From Nitrospira sp. (GTDB taxonomy: Bacteria; Nitrospirota; Thermodesulfovibrionia; Thermodesulfovibrionales; SM23-35): a stretch of 17,016 nucleotides of DNA. Where the stretch lies: NCBI GenBank assembly GCA_016873575.1, contig VGWY01000028.1:1-17016 (forward strand), in the 5' to 3' direction. The position numbers and the translations under genes were made by a program. This document shows positions 6,788 through 12,905 of the stretch, in pieces; the first letter of the stretch is position 1, and every line of letters begins with the position of its first letter. The notes beneath the pieces are model-generated. The model made no database searches. It had not been told where the DNA came from and saw nothing but the letters and a program-made list of their open reading frames with translations.

Positions 6788-8170
6788 TTGATACTTAAAT
6801 TTCTTGGTGGAACAAAGACTGTTACAGGCTCCTGTTTCTTTATTGAGCGTAACAAGCTCAAGTTTCTCATTGATGCCGGTCTGTATCAGGGTGAAGGCGC
6901 TGTTGAGATAAACAGGACTGCCTTTGATTTTAACCCTGAAGAGCTTAGTTACATTTTTATCACCCATGCACATCTGGATCATTCAGGGATGCTCCCCAGG
7001 ATTGTTCGGGAGGGCTTTCAAGGCAGAATCATCACAACATCAGCGACAAAGGATCTCCTTGAATTAATGCTGTACGATTCTGCAAATATCCAGAAGAGCG
7101 ATGCCGAGTGGCTCACGAGAAAGGCCCTCCGGGCCGGGAAACCGCCTATCTTCCCGCTTTATGCCTCAGATGATGTCGAAAAGGTAATCCCACTTTTTGA
7201 TGTAAAACCCTATGATAAGATTTTTCATCTTGGGAGTGGTCTGCAATATAGATTCTTAGATGCAGGTCATATCCTTGGTTCCAGTTCACTCGAATTGGAT
7301 TATCAGGATAGTGATAGAGAAAAGAAAATAATTTTTTCAGGCGATATTGGGAAGAAAGGCAATCCAATTATTCAAGATCCCTCTATTCCACCCGAAGCAG
7401 ATTTTATTGTCATGGAATCAACCTATGGAAACAGATCGCATAAACCTCTCAAAGAAAGTATTGATGAACTGGTAGATGCAATAAAAATAACCTTTAAAAA
7501 GGGAGGTAATGTCTTCATACCATCCTTTGCAGTAGGCAGAACACAGGACTTGCTGTATATATTGAATAACCTCGTGAGAGAGGGAAGACTGTATAACATC
7601 AATGTTTATCTTGACAGTCCACTTGCAGAAGAGGCCACCAAAGTATATCTTGCACACCCTGAATGTTTTGATGAAGAGGCCAGGAATCTCCTTTCCAATA
7701 GGGATTTTGACAGCTCTCTCAGGTTACATTTCGTAGAGAGTGTTGAAGAATCAATGGCATTAAACAGGATAAAATCAGGCATTATTGTCATTGCTGGAAG
7801 TGGCATGTGTGAAGGAGGAAGGATAAGGCATCACCTGAAGCACAATCTGTGGAGACCTGAGTGCAGTGTTGTGTTCGTTGGTTTTCAGGGAAGAGGCACA
7901 CTCGGAAGAAGAATTGTTGATAGAGCAAAATCTGTTCATATCCTCGGAGAAGAGATAGCAGTGAAGGCATCTATCTACACGATAAATGGCTTCTCTGCAC
8001 ATGCAGACCAGACAGAGCTCATCGAGTGGCTCTCGGGTTTTCAAGATTCACCTGAGGTATTTATCGTACATGGAGAGGCAGAGGTCGAGAAGGCATTTGG
8101 TGAAATCATAAAGGAGAGGCTTGGCTTTACAACGCATATACCAGAAAAGGGTGAGGTTTTTGAACTCTAA
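6788..8170 (+). CDS. Beta-CASP metallo-beta-lactamase RNase (COG1236-type exonuclease)
   Basis: This 460-residue enzyme belongs to the metallo-beta-lactamase/beta-CASP/RMMBL family (CPSF73/Ysh1-like), which processes or degrades RNA using two zinc ions. The start GGTKTVTGSCF is typical of the bacterial branch. The zinc ligands are visible: HAHLDHSG at residues 60-67, H161 in DAGHILGSS, D186 in FSGDIG and H428 in VHGE. H405 in GFSAHADQ belongs to the beta-CASP motif B/C region. The beta-CASP domain spans about 200-380 (MESTYGNRSH, IPSFAVGRTQ, GSGMCEGGRI), and the RMMBL tail about 385-450 is complete. The gene begins with TTG, one base after the preceding stop, in what looks like an operon with queC and the DUF1284 gene. 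Length is normal. The exact RNA target cannot be read from sequence. Confidence 0.9.
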   Translation: MILKFLGGTKTVTGSCFFIERNKLKFLIDAGLYQGEGAVEINRTAFDFNPEELSYIFITHAHLDHSGMLPRIVREGFQGRIITTSATKDLLELMLYDSANIQKSDAEWLTRKALRAGKPPIFPLYASDDVEKVIPLFDVKPYDKIFHLGSGLQYRFLDAGHILGSSSLELDYQDSDREKKIIFSGDIGKKGNPIIQDPSIPPEADFIVMESTYGNRSHKPLKESIDELVDAIKITFKKGGNVFIPSFAVGRTQDLLYILNNLVREGRLYNINVYLDSPLAEEATKVYLAHPECFDEEARNLLSNRDFDSSLRLHFVESVEESMALNRIKSGIIVIAGSGMCEGGRIRHHLKHNLWRPECSVVFVGFQGRGTLGRRIVDRAKSVHILGEEIAVKASIYTINGFSAHADQTELIEWLSGFQDSPEVFIVHGEAEVEKAFGEIIKERLGFTTHIPEKGEVFEL

Positions 8171-8223
8171 TCTCGAAAGTCGCTCAAGCCAGCCCTGCTT
8201 ATCGCTAAATTAGTACTTTGTGA

Positions 8224-9069
8224 ATGATCACACAGATTACAGAAGATACCTTTGAACAGTTCCTCACCCTCTTGAGAGAGTCATCGGTAATCGACCTGCG
8301 GGAGGTAGTTTTTATTGACCCTTATGGTATGGTTGGCCTTCTTGAGATTGGTGAGGTTCTCAAAGCAGAAGGCATTCAGAAACTCCTTTACCTTCCCAAA
8401 TCAGAAGAAGTCCTCAAATACCTCGAAAGGATGGACTTCTTTAAATTCTCTGACAGATATTTCAGGCTTGAGCCTTCTAAACCACAAATATCAGGAAGAT
8501 ATCTGAGGAGTTCTTATTCTGATGTTTTACTTGAGATCACACCGATAGAAAAATCTGACGACATACATTTTATAGTCGGAAAGGTGAAAGACCGTGGTCA
8601 TGCAATCCTTGCAAGGCATCTCAATTATGATGAAAATGCAATAAATAGCTTTGTCGTGGCGCTTTCAGAGGTATGCCAGAATATTATCGAGCATAGTGAA
8701 ACCAGAGGATTTGTGGGTATACAGAAGTATCATTTCCAGAACCTGAATAAAAATGTTGTGAAGATTGCTGTCATGGATATTGGTATCGGTTTCAGAAAAT
8801 CCCTGTCAGAAAGGTTCTCTTTGAAAAATGATCTTGAAGCCATAGAAAAGGGTCTGCTTCATGGCGCATCACGATATACTGATAAGGGAAGAGGGCATGG
8901 TTTGTCTGCAGTAAGGCGGTTTGTCAAACAGTGGAATGGCAAGCTTTCCATCCGTTCAGGAACAGCAAGGCTCTCGATAATACCTGAATGGTCACGAGGA
9001 AAGGAAAAGGAACATAATCTCACCTATTTTCCCGGAGCCCAGATAAACATAATGCTGCCGGAGATGTAG
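8224..9069 (+). CDS. STAS-like / HATPase anti-sigma-type regulatory protein
   Basis: This 281-residue protein joins two parts. Residues 1 to about 80 (VIDLREVVFIDPYGMVGLLEIGEVL... KYLERMDFF) have the shape of a STAS/MlaB-like domain. Residues about 115-281 are a GHKL ATPase: the N-box is ALSEVCQNIIEHS with E149 and N153, the G1 box is DIGIG at 185-189, and GRGHGL at 222-227 forms the G2/lid. No histidine phosphorylation site or membrane segment is visible, so it resembles RsbW/SpoIIAB-type protein kinases rather than sensor histidine kinases. Such fusions are known in partner-switching regulation. No sigma factor or phosphatase lies nearby, so the partner is unknown. It starts 53 bases after the nuclease gene, with an in-frame stop at 8221-8223 and no good Shine-Dalgarno. 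Confidence 0.78.
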   Translation: MITQITEDTFEQFLTLLRESSVIDLREVVFIDPYGMVGLLEIGEVLKAEGIQKLLYLPKSEEVLKYLERMDFFKFSDRYFRLEPSKPQISGRYLRSSYSDVLLEITPIEKSDDIHFIVGKVKDRGHAILARHLNYDENAINSFVVALSEVCQNIIEHSETRGFVGIQKYHFQNLNKNVVKIAVMDIGIGFRKSLSERFSLKNDLEAIEKGLLHGASRYTDKGRGHGLSAVRRFVKQWNGKLSIRSGTARLSIIPEWSRGKEKEHNLTYFPGAQINIMLPEM

Positions 9070-9082
9070 ACACTTGAGATTT

Positions 9083-9361
9083 TTACATGGATGCCCTGAC
9101 TTTTAGTCGGGGAACTTCACTAAACTCTTCAAAATCTTCAAGAACATCTTCCTCCTTGACCCCTTTCTGTTCAAGGCTTTTCTTTATGGATTCTGTAAGG
9201 CTTATAAAAAGGTCTTTTTTTATCTCAAAAGGTACTTCTTCTAAAGGAACAGGGAAGAATATACCAGCAACCTCACCCCGCCTCATGATTATCAGGGGTT
9301 CTTTACTTTTTAATGCCTTTGTCGCCTTATCCCTGAATTCCTTGACTGTCATAAGCTTCAT
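9083..9361 (-). CDS. Phd/YefM-like antitoxin, apparently without a partner toxin
   Basis: This 92-residue minus-strand protein begins MKLMTVKEFRDKATKAL and continues with EPLIIMRRGEVAGIFFP, the DNA-binding, dimerising half of the Phd/YefM fold. The C-terminal half (FEIKKDLFISLTES... DFEEFSEVP) is acidic and helical, as in the toxin-binding tail of antitoxins. A GGAGG at 9369-9373 on the minus strand, seven bases from the ATG, sets the start. A TATAAT (9382-9387, minus strand) lies further upstream. A RelE, Doc or PIN toxin would be expected downstream on the minus strand, but the convergent HATPase gene ends 13 bases away. It is therefore an orphan or acts on a toxin elsewhere. The plus-strand frame of equal length is a shadow. 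Confidence 0.78.
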   Translation of the reverse strand: MKLMTVKEFRDKATKALKSKEPLIIMRRGEVAGIFFPVPLEEVPFEIKKDLFISLTESIKKSLEQKGVKEEDVLEDFEEFSEVPRLKVRASM

Positions 9362-9381
9362 ATGACCACCTCCATGACCAC

Positions 9382-9387
9382 ATTATA
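9382..9387 (-). promoter_or_regulatory. -10 box (TATAAT) for the Phd-like antitoxin
   Basis: Read on the minus strand, positions 9387 to 9382 spell TATAAT, 21 bases before the antitoxin ATG. No convincing -35 lies 16-18 bases further upstream, so a regulator or weak expression is possible. Confidence 0.4.
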
Positions 9388-9419
9388 AAATAATTGTAAT
9401 CTTTATACACATCACTGAA

Positions 9420-9607
9420 AAATAGAGATAGACAATCTAACACTCTGATATGCTTGTCATTGCGAGCACCCGAAGGGTGCGTGGCAATCTCTTTGCAAAA
9501 AGGTGAGATTGCGGAGCTTGTTCCGAACGAAGTGAGGAATCTCGCTCCGGGTTTGCTTCGGCATCGCCTCGCAACTTCACTCGCAATGACAGTTTCTATC
9601 TCTATTT
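9420..9607. repeat. 13-bp perfect inverted repeat bracketing repeat element copy 2
   Basis: AAATAGAGATAGA at 9420-9432 and its exact reverse complement TCTATCTCTATTT at 9595-9607 enclose the 137-bp element at 9455-9591. The right arm starts only three bases beyond the element end, while the left arm is 22 bases away. The pair could be an older hairpin into which the element jumped, or part of a larger composite structure. Confidence 0.8.
9455..9591. repeat. 137-bp dispersed repeat element with 12-bp terminal inverted repeats (copy 2)
   Basis: The ends are identical to copy 1 at 177-304: TGTCATTGCGAG at 9455-9466 and CTCGCAATGACA at 9580-9591. The inner hairpin here is GCACCC-GAA-GGGTGC (9466-9480), two base pairs longer than in copy 1. 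The sequence has changed on both sides of the stem while pairing is kept. Internal blocks (GTGGCAATCTC, GATTGCGGAGC, TTCCGA, GAGGAATCTC, TTTGCTTCGGC) occur in the same order in both copies. The reading frames across it on both strands are by-products of the repeat. Confidence 0.88.
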
Positions 9608-9625
9608 CGGACAATCACTTTTCTC

Positions 9626-9667
9626 TTGACAAATATCTTAATTTATGTTTCAATTGAATCAATTGAA
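9626..9667 (+). promoter_or_regulatory. Candidate promoter and 9-bp direct repeat operator of the antitoxin gene
   Basis: TTGACA (9626-9631) is followed after 17 bases by TTCAAT (9649-9654), a fair -10. Two exact tandem copies of TCAATTGAA (9650-9658 and 9659-9667) overlap that -10. Each contains the palindrome TCAATTGA. Direct repeats over a promoter just ahead of an antitoxin gene are a typical autoregulatory operator arrangement. Confidence 0.5.
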
Positions 9668-9681
9668 GAATAAGATAACTA

Positions 9682-9939
9682 ATGAGAGTAGCGATGAAGC
9701 GGATTAAAAGAGAGAAAATAAAGGCAGCTATCACAAAAGCAAGTAAAGATCTACTTTTCCTTTCAGGCATCAATGAAATAGAAAAGGACTTTAAATATGC
9801 AGATTTTGAAGGAAAGAAATCAATATTGAGCCTTGGTGGAATTGCCAAGGGCAGGAAGGTTGGAGTTGGAGATGAAAGGGAATATACAAAAAAGATAGTT
9901 TCAAAGAGGATTGCAAAAGAAGGGTTAAGGGATGGATGA
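9682..9939 (+). CDS. Putative antitoxin upstream of a broken PIN toxin gene
   Basis: This 85-residue basic-to-mixed protein has no motif I can name with confidence. A segment KDLLFLSGINEIEKDFKYADFEG resembles short antitoxin-like proteins found immediately upstream of PIN-domain (VapC-type) toxins. The rest is lysine-rich and helical. The stop codon (9937-9939) overlaps the start of the PIN gene at 9932 by eight bases, the normal coupling of a toxin-antitoxin pair. A second ATG at 9694, with GAGAG five bases upstream, could be the true start. The operator-like repeat at 9650-9667 supports an antitoxin role. The toxin has been destroyed, so this gene is likely a relic that may still be expressed. 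Confidence 0.6.
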   Translation: MRVAMKRIKREKIKAAITKASKDLLFLSGINEIEKDFKYADFEGKKSILSLGGIAKGRKVGVGDEREYTKKIVSKRIAKEGLRDG

Positions 9940-10066
9940 GCCAATTTTTGTTGATACCAATGTATTCCTGAGACTTTTCGTTTTTTTATACTGTCATTGC
10001 GAGGGACGGAGTCCCGAAGCAATCTTAAGAATGATGAGAGATTTAAGTTATGAAAGGCAATCTTGA
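9932..10066 (+). pseudogene. PIN-domain (VapC-type) toxin truncated by a repeat fragment
   Basis: The first 16 residues, MDEPIFVDTNVFLRLF, are a textbook PIN-domain start, with D8 the first catalytic aspartate after a hydrophobic strand. A full PIN toxin is about 130 residues. Here the sequence runs into a TGTCATTGCGAG repeat fragment (from about 9992). The remaining 28 residues (VFLYCHCEGRSPEAIL...) are translated repeat and junction, ending at TGA 10064-10066. The later PIN acidic residues are all missing and no toxin remainder follows, so insertion was accompanied by loss of the 3' part. The frame overlaps the next gene by 17 bases. Confidence 0.8.
9991..10026. repeat. Short fragment of the TGTCATTGCGAG repeat family (copy 3)
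   Basis: The sequence has CTGTCATTGCGAG, a perfect GGGAC-GGA-GTCCC hairpin (10003-10015), then GAAGCAATCTT. It is the left end of the family seen at 177 and 9455 and keeps the same layout: TGTCATTGCGAG, hairpin, GCAATCT. The right part, including the second terminal inverted repeat, is absent. It marks the break in the PIN toxin gene. Confidence 0.82.
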
Positions 10067-10277
10067 TAAAGAAAAGTTAAGAACACAATTTAAAAACAGG
10101 GTTGAGAAGTTTGATAAATATTTCAATGACCCTGAACAGTTTCACAAGATTTTCACGGAACTTGGCTTTATCTATGTTGAAGATGGATGTGATGGCTTCT
10201 GTCCTGAATGTGAACAGATGCCGAAATGTGAAACTTATAAAGAGATAAAGGATGAGTGGGAGTGGCTTTATTCGTAA
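10050..10277 (+). CDS. Small four-cysteine protein, function unknown
   Basis: This 75-residue hypothetical protein has a charged helical N-terminal half (LDKEKLRTQFKNRVEKFDKYF) and a cysteine motif C47-x3-C51-xx-C54-x5-C60, which could bind zinc or an iron-sulfur cluster. It ends in the acidic, aromatic tail KDEWEWLYS. I do not recognise the family. The ATG lies 23 bases after the repeat fragment that broke the PIN gene and overlaps that pseudogene by 17 bases. There is no strong Shine-Dalgarno, so upstream sequence may have been remodelled by the insertion. Its last 98 bases recur at 11171-11268 with four differences, which shows this 3' end took part in a duplication. Confidence 0.65.
   Translation: MKGNLDKEKLRTQFKNRVEKFDKYFNDPEQFHKIFTELGFIYVEDGCDGFCPECEQMPKCETYKEIKDEWEWLYS
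10180..10277 (+). repeat. 98-bp direct repeat, left copy
   Basis: This segment is the 3' end of the four-cysteine gene, from codon 44/45 through the stop. It matches 11171-11268 at 94 of 98 positions without gaps. The two copies flank the PIN toxin / RHH antitoxin module. Confidence 0.9.
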
Positions 10278-10352
10278 TAATCATGGGGAAGTATCGTGTG
10301 GATGAAAAAAGCCAAAAAATGTTTGGCATTGATTGTCAAGATGAGGTTTTAT

Positions 10353-10381
10353 TTGATAAATGATTACATTTGTAGTATATT
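10353..10381 (+). promoter_or_regulatory. Strong promoter predicting a leaderless toxin mRNA
   Basis: TTGATA (10353-10358) and TATATT (10376-10381) are separated by exactly 17 bases, and each matches five of six consensus positions. The ATG of the PIN toxin is at 10388, where transcription should start. No Shine-Dalgarno precedes that ATG, so the toxin message is predicted to be leaderless. Confidence 0.6.
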
Positions 10382-10387
10382 GTAAAC

Positions 10388-10882
10388 ATGAAAATAATCT
10401 TTGATTCCTCAACTTTGATTCTGCTTGCAAAAGTGGAACTCTTAAGGGAGATAATAGCCGAGGTAACAATCATTATTCCGGAGAAGGTAAAGGTGGAGTG
10501 CCTTTCAAAAGAGAGCATAGATGCTATATTGATTTCGACTCTTATCAAGGAGAAGAAGATTGAAGTGAAGAAGGCTGGGGATGAAGAAGCAATTAAAAAG
10601 ATTCAGCGGGATTTCAGGATAGAATCTGGAGAAGCCGGGACCATTTGGTTGGCAAGAAGACTTAACTGTCCGATGGCCACAGATGATGGCCCAACAATAA
10701 AGGCGTGTAAGGTTATCGGGCAGAGATTTACGACAGCAATTCATTTTCTTTTAAATATCGCATTACGGAATAGATTGGAACTGCCAATGGCTTTAGCAAA
10801 ACTTGAGAAACTATCTACTTATAGCAGATACAGTAGAAAGATAATCGAGGATGCTACTAAACGTCTGAAAGGAGAAAACTGA
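10388..10882 (+). CDS. PIN-domain toxin-like ribonuclease (DUF3368-type)
   Basis: This 164-residue protein begins MKIIFDSSTLILLAKVELL, the first strand and helix of a PIN nuclease with D6 as the first metal-binding acid. Further acids are placed as expected: E38 in KVECL, the SGEAGTIWLARRL motif near residue 80, and MATDDGPTIKAC near residue 100. The C-terminal RLELPMALAKLEKLSTYSRYSRKII is as in DUF3368 PIN proteins. Such enzymes cleave RNA, often tRNA, and are held in check by a small antitoxin. The partner follows directly, sharing one base (TGATG at 10880-10884). Toxin-first order is the reverse of the usual VapBC layout. All expected acidic motifs are intact, so it is probably functional. 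Confidence 0.78.
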   Translation: MKIIFDSSTLILLAKVELLREIIAEVTIIIPEKVKVECLSKESIDAILISTLIKEKKIEVKKAGDEEAIKKIQRDFRIESGEAGTIWLARRLNCPMATDDGPTIKACKVIGQRFTTAIHFLLNIALRNRLELPMALAKLEKLSTYSRYSRKIIEDATKRLKGEN

Positions 10883-11172
10883 TGGGTGTAATAAGCTTGA
10901 GATTAAAGGATAGGGATTTAGAAAGGCTTGAAGAGCTTTCTAAGCTTGAACGTAAAGACAAATCAACCATAGCTCGAGAGCTTCTTGAATACGGTTGGGA
11001 CTTTTTGATGCTCAGGTATTACAAAGAGGGGAAACTTTCGCTGGAAGGTTTAGCCAGAAAGCTTGATATCTCGATAAGCGAGGCCATAGATCTGTTGGCC
11101 GAACTCGGTATAGAAGCTCCGATAGAATTTGTGGACTACCTGAAAGGGTTTGAGGTGTTTAAAGACAAATAA
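10882..11172 (+). CDS. RHH / UPF0175-like antitoxin of the PIN module
   Basis: This 96-residue protein starts with a ribbon-helix-helix-like segment (ISLRLKDRDLERLEELSKLERKDKSTIARELLEYGWDF). It continues with YYKEGKLSLEGLARKLDISISEAIDLLAELGI, the helix-turn-helix pattern of UPF0175 proteins, which commonly pair with DUF3368 PIN toxins. It should bind DNA to repress the module and bind the toxin to neutralise it. The start overlaps the toxin stop by one base. The stop TAA (11170-11172) sits exactly at the edge of the 98-bp repeat: its last two bases belong to the repeat. The final residues may therefore differ from the ancestral protein. Confidence 0.75.
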   Translation: MGVISLRLKDRDLERLEELSKLERKDKSTIARELLEYGWDFLMLRYYKEGKLSLEGLARKLDISISEAIDLLAELGIEAPIEFVDYLKGFEVFKDK

Positions 11173-11268
11173 GATGGCTGTGATGGCTTCTGTCATGAAT
11201 GTGAACAGATGCCGAAATGTGAAACTTATAAAGAGATAAAGTATGAGTGGGAATGGCTTTATTCGTAA
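11171..11268 (+). pseudogene. 98-bp 3' fragment of the four-cysteine gene (right direct repeat)
   Basis: The segment reproduces codons 45 to the stop of the 10050-10277 gene with four substitutions in 98 bases. In frame it reads DGCDGFCHECEQMPKC... to YEWEWLYS and keeps all four cysteines and the stop. It has no start: the codon just before is the TAA that ends the antitoxin. The changes P to H and D to Y show some drift since duplication. It is a gene fragment, not a separate gene. Confidence 0.88.
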
Positions 11269-11290
11269 ATAACATTTCAAGGGGCAGTTT

Positions 11291-12154
11291 ATGAGAGAAA
11301 TAAACACAAAAATAATTTTAGGCGATTGTAGAGAAGTTTTAAAAGACCTCGATGAAAATTCAATAAACTTGATTGTTACATCTCCGCCCTATGCAGATAG
11401 CAGGAACGGCACTTATGGGGGGATAAAACCTGATCATTATGTCAAATGGTTTTTACCTATAAGCAAAGAACTTCTGAGGGTTTTAAAACCTGATGGCACT
11501 TTTATATTGAATATCAAGGAGAAAGTTGTTAATGGCGAGCGACATACTTACGTGATTGAACTCATCCTTGAAATGAGAAAACAAGGTTGGCTATGGACTG
11601 AGGAATTTATGTGGCACAAAAAAAATTGTTACCCTGGGAAGTGGTCTAATAGATTCAGGGATTCGTGGGAAAGACTGTTGCAGTTTAACAAAAGCAAAAA
11701 ATTTAACATGTATCAGGAAGAAGTTATGATTCCAATGGGTGCTTGGGCCAAAACGAGATTAAGGAACTTGAGTAAAACCGATATGGTTAGGGACAACTCA
11801 AAAGTCGGAAGCGGTTTCGGGAAAAAGATCGCAAATTGGTTGAATAAGGATAAAGTCTATCCAACAAATGTGCTTCATATGGCAACTGAATGTTCAAATA
11901 GAAATCATAGTGCAGTCTTCCCTGAAGCTTTGCCAGAATGGTTCATAAAATTGTTTACAAAAGAAGGCGATTGGGTATTGGACCCGTTTGTGGGCTCTGG
12001 TACAACCACAAGAGTTGCCAACAGACTAAAACGGAATTCGATAGGAATCGATATTGCAAAAAAGTATTATGAAATGGTCAAAGAGGAAGCAGATAATTAT
12101 AAAGACATGTTGCTTTTCGAAGAGCAGGCAAGGTATGGGAAGAATCGAAAATAA
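11291..12154 (+). CDS. Type II DNA amino-methyltransferase (beta-class, SPPY motif)
   Basis: This 287-residue enzyme would methylate an exocyclic amino group of DNA from S-adenosylmethionine, protecting host DNA from the nuclease next door. Motif IV, TSPPY, is at residues 30-34 near the N-terminus, and the SAM-binding motif I, DPFVGSGT, is at 231-238. This order defines the beta class. The SPPY form points to N4-cytosine methylation more than N6-adenine, though this is not decisive. The target-recognition region should be the stretch about 100-210. AAGGGG-like sequence (11279-11284) precedes the ATG by six bases. The 3' end overlaps the endonuclease gene by 20 bases. Downstream partner and length suggest a complete stand-alone system. 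Confidence 0.9.
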   Translation: MREINTKIILGDCREVLKDLDENSINLIVTSPPYADSRNGTYGGIKPDHYVKWFLPISKELLRVLKPDGTFILNIKEKVVNGERHTYVIELILEMRKQGWLWTEEFMWHKKNCYPGKWSNRFRDSWERLLQFNKSKKFNMYQEEVMIPMGAWAKTRLRNLSKTDMVRDNSKVGSGFGKKIANWLNKDKVYPTNVLHMATECSNRNHSAVFPEALPEWFIKLFTKEGDWVLDPFVGSGTTTRVANRLKRNSIGIDIAKKYYEMVKEEADNYKDMLLFEEQARYGKNRK

Positions 12155-12875
12155 AGACGTAATCGCATACATTGAGAAAAACATAAGTACTTTTCATGCG
12201 AAAAGGCTGCAGAACCTTGAAGAGTTGAAACTATCAACAATCCTTAAAAAGAAAAATCCCTATTTATTTAAGGCTAAAAATATTCATACAGCTCAAGACT
12301 TAGTTAAACCACTTCTTGACGCCCATCTTTCTTCTCAGGAAGAAACGATATTCGGAGACTTCTTGGAAGGGCTTGCGATCTTCATTTGCGAAAAGGTGTA
12401 TAAAGGCAGAAAATCATCGACAACCGGTATCGATTTGGAATTCGATAAGGAGGGGGTCAGATATATTGTATCCATTAAATCAGGTCCCAGTTGGGGGAAT
12501 AGTCAGGCGGTGAATAAAATGATTAGCAATTTCAACGCAGCAAGAAAGATTTTAAGAACCAGCAATTCCAAAATTAATGTAGTCGCTGTAAACGGATGCT
12601 GCTATAGCAGAAATAAAAAACCATACAGAGAAAAGGGAGATTATTTTAAATATTGCGGTCAACAATTCTGGGAATTTATTTCCGGCAATGAAAATCTATA
12701 CACAGAAATTATAGAGCCTCTCGGCCATAAGGCAAAAGAACGGAATGAGGAATTCATGGTGGCCTATGCACAAATTATCAACAAGTTCACTTTGGATTTT
12801 ATGAATGAATTTTGTATTGATGGAAAAGTGGATTGGGAAAAATTAGTGAAATTCAATTCAGGAAAGGATTCTTAA
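12135..12875 (+). CDS. PmeII-like type II restriction endonuclease
   Basis: This 246-residue protein resembles, from memory, the family annotated as PmeII-type restriction endonucleases. The matching stretches are IEKNISTFHAKRLQNLEELKL, KKKNPYLFKAKNI, the DAHLSSQEETIFGDFLEGLAIF helix and GIDLEF. These are followed by YIVSIKSGPSWGNS and a GQQFWEFISGNENLYTEIIEPLG tail. The PD-(D/E)xK core appears as D100 with S113-I-K115, the middle acid replaced by serine; an acid such as E in the EETIFG helix may compensate. The ATG at 12135 is preferred. The same frame is open back to 12054, but there it overlaps methyltransferase codons with unrelated residues. The 20-base overlap with the methyltransferase gene implies coupled translation. 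The cleavage site cannot be deduced. Confidence 0.8.
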   Translation: MGRIENKDVIAYIEKNISTFHAKRLQNLEELKLSTILKKKNPYLFKAKNIHTAQDLVKPLLDAHLSSQEETIFGDFLEGLAIFICEKVYKGRKSSTTGIDLEFDKEGVRYIVSIKSGPSWGNSQAVNKMISNFNAARKILRTSNSKINVVAVNGCCYSRNKKPYREKGDYFKYCGQQFWEFISGNENLYTEIIEPLGHKAKERNEEFMVAYAQIINKFTLDFMNEFCIDGKVDWEKLVKFNSGKDS

Positions 12876-12905
12876 TTTGAAGGAATCAAAAATCATTGTT
12901 TTTAA

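Noticed and set aside
9087..9365. Plus-strand 92-residue frame opposite the Phd-like antitoxin
   Set aside because: It is a shadow: serine-rich, no ribosome binding site, whereas the minus-strand product has Phd features and a GGAGG.
9327..9657. Minus-strand (9327-9614) and plus-strand (9454-9657) frames as possible toxins for the Phd-like antitoxin
   Set aside because: Both are made mostly of repeat element copy 2 and show no toxin motif.
10311..10327. GCCAAA/TTTGGC hairpin as a terminator after the four-cysteine gene
   Set aside because: The stem is only six pairs and no U-run follows, so it is too weak to call.
12054..12134. Upstream extension of the restriction endonuclease to 12054
   Set aside because: The segment overlaps conserved methyltransferase codons and gives a Cys/Lys-rich stretch unlike the family N-terminus, which starts near 12135.
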